64,000 nt of DNA, from NCBI RefSeq assembly GCF_000607165.1, contig NZ_JFZG01000008.1:186001-250000 (forward strand). The letters are read 5' to 3'. The notes below the pieces were generated by a model. That model was not told where the DNA came from. It did not search any database and saw only the letters and a list, made by a program, of their open reading frames with translations. Positions 59,028 to 64,000 of this stretch are shown here, in pieces. The DNA is from Ralstonia pickettii. Lineage in GTDB: Bacteria > Pseudomonadota > Gammaproteobacteria > Burkholderiales > Burkholderiaceae. The translations under genes and the position numbers were made by a program. Numbering within the stretch: position 1 is the first letter of the stretch; each line of letters starts with the position of its first letter.

Positions 59028-59059
59028 GCAAAACGGGAGGACAGCGTCCTCCCGTTTGC
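59028..59059. terminator. Terminator between the LysR gene and topB
   Basis: Stem GCAAAACGGGAGGA / TCCTCCCGTTTGC with a 5-nt loop; one A is unpaired in the left arm. It lies between convergent genes and can serve both. Confidence 0.85.
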
Positions 59060-59081
59060 GTTGGTCCCTGCGAAACCGCGT

Positions 59082-61712
59082 TCAGGTCTCGCTGGTGCTT
59101 TCCTCGTCGGCCTCGGTTTCAGCGGCTTTCTTGCGTGCCGGCGCCTTCTTGGCTGCCGTCTTGCCTGCGGTCTTGGCCGGCGCCTTCTTGGCGGCAGGCG
59201 TTTTAGCCGCAGCGGTCGTCTTCTTCGCCGCGGTCTTGGCGCCGGGCTTGCCCTTGCCTTCGCCGCGCGGCTCGAATTCGAAGCCGATCTTGCCGTCCGG
59301 TTGCTTGACCAGGAACGCCTTGAAGTTGCGGCCCGTGCGCGCCGACTTGAAGCCGGTCAGCAAGTCGGTCTTGCCCTCGGCCAGCAGCTTGGCCAACTGC
59401 TCGCGGCTGATCTCCTGCTGCAGGATGATCTTGCCGGTGGTGAAGTCGCAGGTCTTGGGCTGCGCCACAGCGTTTTCGCACACGTACTTCAGGCCGTGCT
59501 CGTAGACGTTGCCGTTGCACTTGGGGCAGTGGCCGACGCTTTCCTGACCCGAGAAATCGACCGGCTCGCCATCGTCTTCGTCGTTCTGGCCGAAGTCGAA
59601 CTCCATCTTCCAATGACCATCTTCCTGCGCCAGCTTGAGGATGGCCGCAAACGGACGGCCCATCTTGCTGCGGAAGCCCTGCAACGGGCCGATGGTCTTG
59701 TTGGTCAGCAACTCCTCCACCTCGTCCAGCTCGAACTGGCGGCCACCCGGAATCTTGCTGATCGAGAAGTCGCAGTGGCTGCAGGCGAAGCGGCGGTAGT
59801 TTTCCTTGACCACGTGGCCGCATTGCGGGCACGGCGTGGAAAGCGTTGCGTAGTCGCCGGGGATGGTGTCGCTGTCGTATTCCTTGGCGCGTTTGACGAT
59901 CTGCTGCGTCATCTGCGCGATCTCGCGCATGAATTCGTCGCGCTCCAGCTGACCACGCTCGATGAGGGAAAGCTTGTGCTCCCAGCCGCCGGTCAACTCC
60001 GCTTGCGTCAGTTCCTCCACGCCCAGGCCACGCAGCAGCGTCATCAGCTGGAACGCCTTGGCGGTCGGGATCAGTTCGCGGCCTTCGCGCACAAGGTACT
60101 TTTCCGTCAGCAATCCTTCGATGATGGCCGCGCGGGTGGCTGGCGTGCCCAGGCCCTTGCCTGCCATGGCTTCGCGCAACGCATCGTCGTCGACGAGCTT
60201 GCCGGCGCCTTCCATGGCGGAGAGCAGCGTCGCTTCGTTATAGCGTGCGGGCGGCTTGGTGGTGAGGCCAACCGGCTCGATCTTGTCCGTCTTGACCTTC
60301 TCGTCCTTGGCGACCGGCACGAGGTTCGCATCTTCGCCCTGCGCCTCGCGGCCGTACACGACCAGCCAACCCGGGTTCACCAGCACCTTGCCTTCGGTCT
60401 TGAAGTGATGCCCGGCCACCTCGGTCACGCGCGTGGTGACCTGGTATTCGGCCGCCGGGAAGAACACCGCCAGGAAGCGGCGCACCACCAGGTCGTACAG
60501 CTTCTGCTCCGGCTCCGACAAATTCTTCGGTGCCTGCAGCGTCGGGATGATGGCGAAGTGATCGCTGATCTTGCTGTTGTCGAAGATCCGCTTGTTCGGC
60601 TTGACCCACTGGTTGGCGAGGATCTTCTTCGCGTGCGTCAGATAGTTGGGCGAGCTTTCGCCCAGCATGTCCAGCGTCTGCTTGACCGTGCCCAAGTAGT
60701 CTTCGGGCAGCGCGCGCGAATCGGTACGCGGATAGGTCAGCACCTTGTGCTTTTCGTACAGCGCCTGCGCCAGGCCCAGCGTGTTTTTGGCCGAGAAGCC
60801 GAAGCGGCCGTTGGCCTCGCGCTGCAGGCTCGTCAGGTCGAACAGCGCCGGCGACATCTGCGTCGACGGCTTCGATTCTTCCGTCACGGTGCCCGGCTTG
60901 TCGCGGCACGCAGCCACGATGCTTTTGGCCTCGGCCTCGCTCCAGAGGCGCGAATCGCGCTGCTCGGGGTCGAACTCGTTCCTCTTGAACTTCGGGTCGA
61001 ACCAACGGCCTTCGTACAAGCCGGCCGCGGCGATGAATTCAGCGCGCACTTCCCAGTAATCGCGCGGGACGAAGCGTTTGATCTTCTCTTCGCGCTCTAC
61101 CACGATCGACAGCGTGGGCGTTTGCACGCGGCCCACGGTGGTCAGGAAGAAGCCGCCACCCTTGCTGTTGAACGCAGTCATGGCGCGCGTGCCGTTGATA
61201 CCGACCAGCCAGTCGGCCTCGGAACGGCAGCGGGCAGCATCGGCCAGCGGCATCATGTCTTCGTTGCTGCGCAGCTTGCCAAAGCCATCACGGATGGATT
61301 GCGGCGTCATCGACTGCAGCCACAGCCGTTTCACCGGCAGCTTGGTGTTCGCGTGTTGCGCGATCAGGCGGAAGATCAGTTCACCTTCGCGCCCCGCGTC
61401 ACAGGCATTGATCAGGCCGGTCACGTCCTTGCGCTTGATCAGCCGCGTCAGCACCTTCAGGCGCGATTCCGACTTGGCGATCGGTCGCAGATCAAAGTGC
61501 GGCGGGATCACCGGCAGATGAGCGAAGCTCCATTTGCCGCGCTTGACTTCGTATTCATCCGGCGCGGCAATCTCGACCAGGTGGCCAACAGCCGACGAGA
61601 GGACGTAGTCGTCGCTCTCAAAGTACTCGTCGTGCTTGGTGAAGCCACCCAGCGCGCGCGCGATATCAGCGGCGACCGACGGTTTTTCGGCAATGATGAG
61701 AGCCTTGGACAT
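59082..61712 (-). CDS. topB: DNA topoisomerase III
   Basis: An 876-residue type IA topoisomerase. The Toprim domain starts IIAEKPSVAADIARAL; the active-site Tyr lies in VLTYPRTDSRALPEDY. C-terminal zinc-ribbon segments follow (CPQCGHVVKENYRRFACSHC, at about 595-614, and CPKCNGNVYEHG), then a Lys/Ala-rich tail of about 70 residues. It decatenates DNA. Start MSKALII is used; eight residues could precede it. Confidence 0.95.
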   Translation of the reverse strand: MSKALIIAEKPSVAADIARALGGFTKHDEYFESDDYVLSSAVGHLVEIAAPDEYEVKRGKWSFAHLPVIPPHFDLRPIAKSESRLKVLTRLIKRKDVTGLINACDAGREGELIFRLIAQHANTKLPVKRLWLQSMTPQSIRDGFGKLRSNEDMMPLADAARCRSEADWLVGINGTRAMTAFNSKGGGFFLTTVGRVQTPTLSIVVEREEKIKRFVPRDYWEVRAEFIAAAGLYEGRWFDPKFKRNEFDPEQRDSRLWSEAEAKSIVAACRDKPGTVTEESKPSTQMSPALFDLTSLQREANGRFGFSAKNTLGLAQALYEKHKVLTYPRTDSRALPEDYLGTVKQTLDMLGESSPNYLTHAKKILANQWVKPNKRIFDNSKISDHFAIIPTLQAPKNLSEPEQKLYDLVVRRFLAVFFPAAEYQVTTRVTEVAGHHFKTEGKVLVNPGWLVVYGREAQGEDANLVPVAKDEKVKTDKIEPVGLTTKPPARYNEATLLSAMEGAGKLVDDDALREAMAGKGLGTPATRAAIIEGLLTEKYLVREGRELIPTAKAFQLMTLLRGLGVEELTQAELTGGWEHKLSLIERGQLERDEFMREIAQMTQQIVKRAKEYDSDTIPGDYATLSTPCPQCGHVVKENYRRFACSHCDFSISKIPGGRQFELDEVEELLTNKTIGPLQGFRSKMGRPFAAILKLAQEDGHWKMEFDFGQNDEDDGEPVDFSGQESVGHCPKCNGNVYEHGLKYVCENAVAQPKTCDFTTGKIILQQEISREQLAKLLAEGKTDLLTGFKSARTGRNFKAFLVKQPDGKIGFEFEPRGEGKGKPGAKTAAKKTTAAAKTPAAKKAPAKTAGKTAAKKAPARKKAAETEADEESTSET

Positions 61713-61967
61713 GTGAGCGGATCCTGGCGATCGCAAGTAATCGGGTAAAGAAGAAGTCGCTTTTCTATAGCGACCGTTCGCGTGTTTTTTTTAGAGTCTT
61801 ATGGCAACGCCTGCCGACTTCAAGTGCCGCGGGCGCTTGTCAGCGCGCCCGGTGGGACGCCATCAATCACCGGTCGGTCCCAAATTTGGCCGCCAATCAT
61901 AAGCGCGGTTCCTTTTCAGGCGCAATAGAGTGGCGCATGCATCGCTTAGTGTTGTCAAGACCGGCGA
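61713..61967. other. Gene-free stretch upstream of topB
   Basis: About 255 bp with no supported gene, between topB and the thioredoxin-like gene. It contains a run of eight T's at about 61785 and is otherwise without strong dyads. It presumably carries the topB promoter. Confidence 0.4.
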
Positions 61968-62348
61968 TCACGCCGATTCCAGCAGCCAGCCTCGCAAGTC
62001 CGGGGCCGATGGCACTACGGGAGCAACGCCCAGATCACGCGAAAGCAATCCCTCGACAACTCCCGGGTGAGGCAAGACTGGGCCGAAAAACAACACATCG
62101 CTCCCACGCTGCACTAGCAGGGTTGGGAAGTTTTCAACGTCGTAATCGCCCAGCGCGTCGGCATGGTCTTCGACATCGACCCAGACGAAGCAGTACTCCG
62201 GATGCCGTTCCGCCATCTCGGTGAAGGTCTTGCGATAGCTGCGGCACGTGCCGCACCACTCGGCGCACAGGCACGCCACCAGCAGTTGCCCCGAGCGAAT
62301 GCGCGCGTGCAGCGTGGCGGCGTCGGTGTCAGGCGAGAGCAGTGGCAT
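61968..62348 (-). CDS. Thioredoxin-fold protein
   Basis: A 126-residue thioredoxin-family protein with active site AEWCGTCRSY (CGTC instead of CGPC), the ENFPTLLVQRG cis-Pro strand and no signal peptide. It is probably cytoplasmic and redox active. It ends before topB, on the same strand, after dprA. Confidence 0.9.
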   Translation of the reverse strand: MPLLSPDTDAATLHARIRSGQLLVACLCAEWCGTCRSYRKTFTEMAERHPEYCFVWVDVEDHADALGDYDVENFPTLLVQRGSDVLFFGPVLPHPGVVEGLLSRDLGVAPVVPSAPDLRGWLLESA

Positions 62349-62410
62349 GAAAAAAGGCGCTAGGCGACCAGCGGAGTGACGGTGGGGTCGCGCTTATTGT
62401 AGGCACGCTT

Positions 62411-63619
62411 TCACGGAAGCCGCAGGAAGCGCCCGCCGGGCTGACGCTCCACGCGGCCATCCAGCTCCAGCGCCAGAAGCTGTGCAGAGAGCGCAGCAGC
62501 AGCTTCGCCGGTGCGCTCACACAAGGTATCCAGATCGACGGGATCAAAACCGAGCGCGTCGAGCAATGCGGTTTCGGAAGCACTTGGCGCCGGGCGCGCG
62601 GCTGGGCCCGGCGCGGCCGGGGACGCCTCGGCCGAGGCCGCGCGCGTCGCACGTTTGGCCGGCGCAGTAGCACGCCCCCAGCCAAGTTCATCGAGGATAT
62701 CGGCAGCGGTTTCCACAAGCTTGGCACCTTGCTTGATCAGCAGGTGGCAGCCCTTGGCCAGCGGCGAATGGATCGACCCCGGAATCGCAAACACATCGCG
62801 CCCCTGCTCGGCCGCCAGCCGCGCGGTGATGAGCGAGCCAGACTGCGCCGCAGCTTCTACAACCAGAAGCCCCCGCGCCAAACCCGAGATCAGGCGATTG
62901 CGGCGCGGGAAGTTCTCGGCACGTGCGCCCATCCCCAGCGGGTATTCAGAGATGATCACGCCAGCCTCGGCAATGCGATGCGCCAGCGCCCGGTTACGGG
63001 CCGGGTAAACAATATCGAGCCCCGTACCCACGACTGCGATGGTGCTCCCTGGGCCTGCGAGCGCGCCCTCATGCGCTGCCGCATCGATGCCGAGCGCCAG
63101 GCCTGACACAACCGTCACGCTCGCCATCGACAGCGCCTGGGAAAACGCGCGCGCGTTGTCGATGCCGGCTGCCGTGGCGCTGCGCGCGCCCACCACGCCC
63201 ACCGCCGCTGCACGCAGCAGCGAGGCATCGCCCTTGGTGTAAAGCAAGGTCGGCGGGTCCGGCAGTTCGAGCAAGCGGGGCGGATAGCCGCGATCGGCCA
63301 GCGTGAAGATGGCATTGCCGGGCTCGTTCACCCAGGCGACGGTGCGCTCGATCAGCGCCGCAAGCGTGTCGTCGGGCTCGGCGAGCACCGCGCGCGCTTG
63401 CCGCTCGGGCAGCACCTTGGCGAGCGTGGCATACGGCTGGGCAAAGATGTCTTGCGGCAACCCGAAGGCCGCCAGCAACTGCCGCGCGGCGACGGGCCCA
63501 ACGCCGGGGGTTTCAGTCAGACGCAGCCACGCGGCCAGTTCAGCCGGATCGCGCGTACAGGAAAGGGAAGCTGTGGAATCGGCCGCGGCGGGCGCCGCGA
63601 CCTGAGATGCATCGGTCAA
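62411..63619 (-). CDS. dprA: DNA processing protein DprA
   Basis: A 402-residue protein that loads RecA on incoming single-stranded DNA during transformation. The Rossmann core has VGARSATAAG, SGLALGIDAAAHEGAL, and ENFPRRNRLISGLARG. A C-terminal winged-helix (DLDTLCERTGEAAAALSAQL) is present, joined by an Ala/Pro linker. Starts 25 bp after the LysM gene. Confidence 0.95.
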   Translation of the reverse strand: MTDASQVAAPAAADSTASLSCTRDPAELAAWLRLTETPGVGPVAARQLLAAFGLPQDIFAQPYATLAKVLPERQARAVLAEPDDTLAALIERTVAWVNEPGNAIFTLADRGYPPRLLELPDPPTLLYTKGDASLLRAAAVGVVGARSATAAGIDNARAFSQALSMASVTVVSGLALGIDAAAHEGALAGPGSTIAVVGTGLDIVYPARNRALAHRIAEAGVIISEYPLGMGARAENFPRRNRLISGLARGLLVVEAAAQSGSLITARLAAEQGRDVFAIPGSIHSPLAKGCHLLIKQGAKLVETAADILDELGWGRATAPAKRATRAASAEASPAAPGPAARPAPSASETALLDALGFDPVDLDTLCERTGEAAAALSAQLLALELDGRVERQPGGRFLRLP

Positions 63620-63644
63620 ATCAAGGACTGCGTTAGCGCGTAGT

Positions 63645-64000
63645 TCAAGGTTGCGGCGACATCGGGTTGCTGACGCTGTCGCCCACTTCCACGGCGTTCG
63701 ATGCGTCCGTCACCAGCGCATAGGCTACGTGCGGGAACACGCGGAACACGAAGGCCAGGCCGTAGCGCTCTGCGGGCAATTGCACGGCCTCATTGCCGGC
63801 CGTCGCGTCCTTCACGACGGCGCCAGCGCGCGCCAGCGACAGCACGTGGCCCGGCTCAAGCCCCTGCTGGCTGCCGATGTTCAGCACAACCACCTGGTCG
63901 GTGCCGCCAAAGCGCACACCACCCGTTACCTTGGCGACCGCGCCGTGCACGTCGCCTTCCGGCGCATGCGGCACATAGCGCACCGGCACGCGCGGCGGCA
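63645..64000 (-). CDS. LysM-type protein, C-terminal part (start outside window)
   Basis: Only the last 118 residues or so are inside. They contain GGTDQVVVLNIGSQQGLEPGHVLSL, the conserved C-terminal portion of LysM-domain proteins encoded beside dprA in Burkholderiales. The LysM repeat itself lies beyond the window. The frame is open to the edge. Confidence 0.72.
   Translation of the reverse strand, partial: PPRVPVRYVPHAPEGDVHGAVAKVTGGVRFGGTDQVVVLNIGSQQGLEPGHVLSLARAGAVVKDATAGNEAVQLPAERYGLAFVFRVFPHVAYALVTDASNAVEVGDSVSNPMSPQP

Noticed and set aside
59061-61748. Plus-strand frame of about 895 codons opposite topB
   Set aside because: Antisense shadow. topB shows all type IA motifs.

Overview
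The window is about 64 kb of GC-rich chromosome with core gene order typical of Burkholderiales. Protein sequences and neighbourhoods (pckG, metX-metW, hslVU, gatCAB, mreBCD-mrdA-rodA, dprA) best fit the genus Ralstonia, near the R. pickettii group. This is recognition from memory, not a database match. I see no phage, insertion sequence, CRISPR array, rRNA or tRNA, and about 45 supportable genes, most of them housekeeping or metabolic.

Layout. 1-3.0 kb: 3' end of pckG, a long structured gene-free stretch, and an OmpR-type response regulator that has lost its phosphoacceptor Asp. 3.1-10.0 kb: a complete tetronate (L-threonate / D-erythronate) catabolic locus: GntR regulator, ltnD, otnK, otnC, MFS transporter and otnI on the minus strand, with divergent denD. 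10.0-14.6 kb: two-component system divergent from cstA-ybdD, probably a pyruvate or other monocarboxylate uptake module. 14.7-17.4 kb: Sel1-repeat protein and metX-metW, with an attenuator-like leader. 17.6-22.1 kb: gabT-gabD divergent from a MocR/GabR regulator. 22.1-25.9 kb: slmA, argB with an overlapping HAD nucleotidase, and an ECF sigma factor with a zinc-finger anti-sigma and a Cys-rich protein. 26.1-29.7 kb: copper chaperone PCuAC, a RegB/RegA redox two-component pair, CsbD, and a secreted protein with three CX10C repeats. 29.9-33.5 kb: hslVU and a peptide-type ABC binding protein. 33.6-37.5 kb: a zinc-homeostasis cluster (ZigA, long-form DksA, a His-rich COG0523 GTPase, Zur). 37.6-40.3 kb: a lactonase and a bicovalent-flavin sugar-oxidase-like enzyme. 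40.5-48.9 kb: YdjM, rlmI, xerC, DUF484, gatB, a hydrolase and lipoprotein pair, gatA, gatC. 49.1-55.9 kb: the rod-shape operon mreBCD-mrdA-rodA behind a long leader. 55.9-64 kb: acyl-CoA ligase, LysR regulator, topB, thioredoxin-like protein, dprA, and the 3' end of a LysM-type gene.

The most interesting non-coding signals are: a compact three-way junction with a possible loop-to-tail pseudoknot in the mreB leader; a terminator hairpin abutting the metX start codon, with upstream structure; tandem dyads between the cstA gene and its two-component system; and structured RNA-like sequence before the atypical response regulator. All base-pairing statements were made by eye and need folding and comparative tests.
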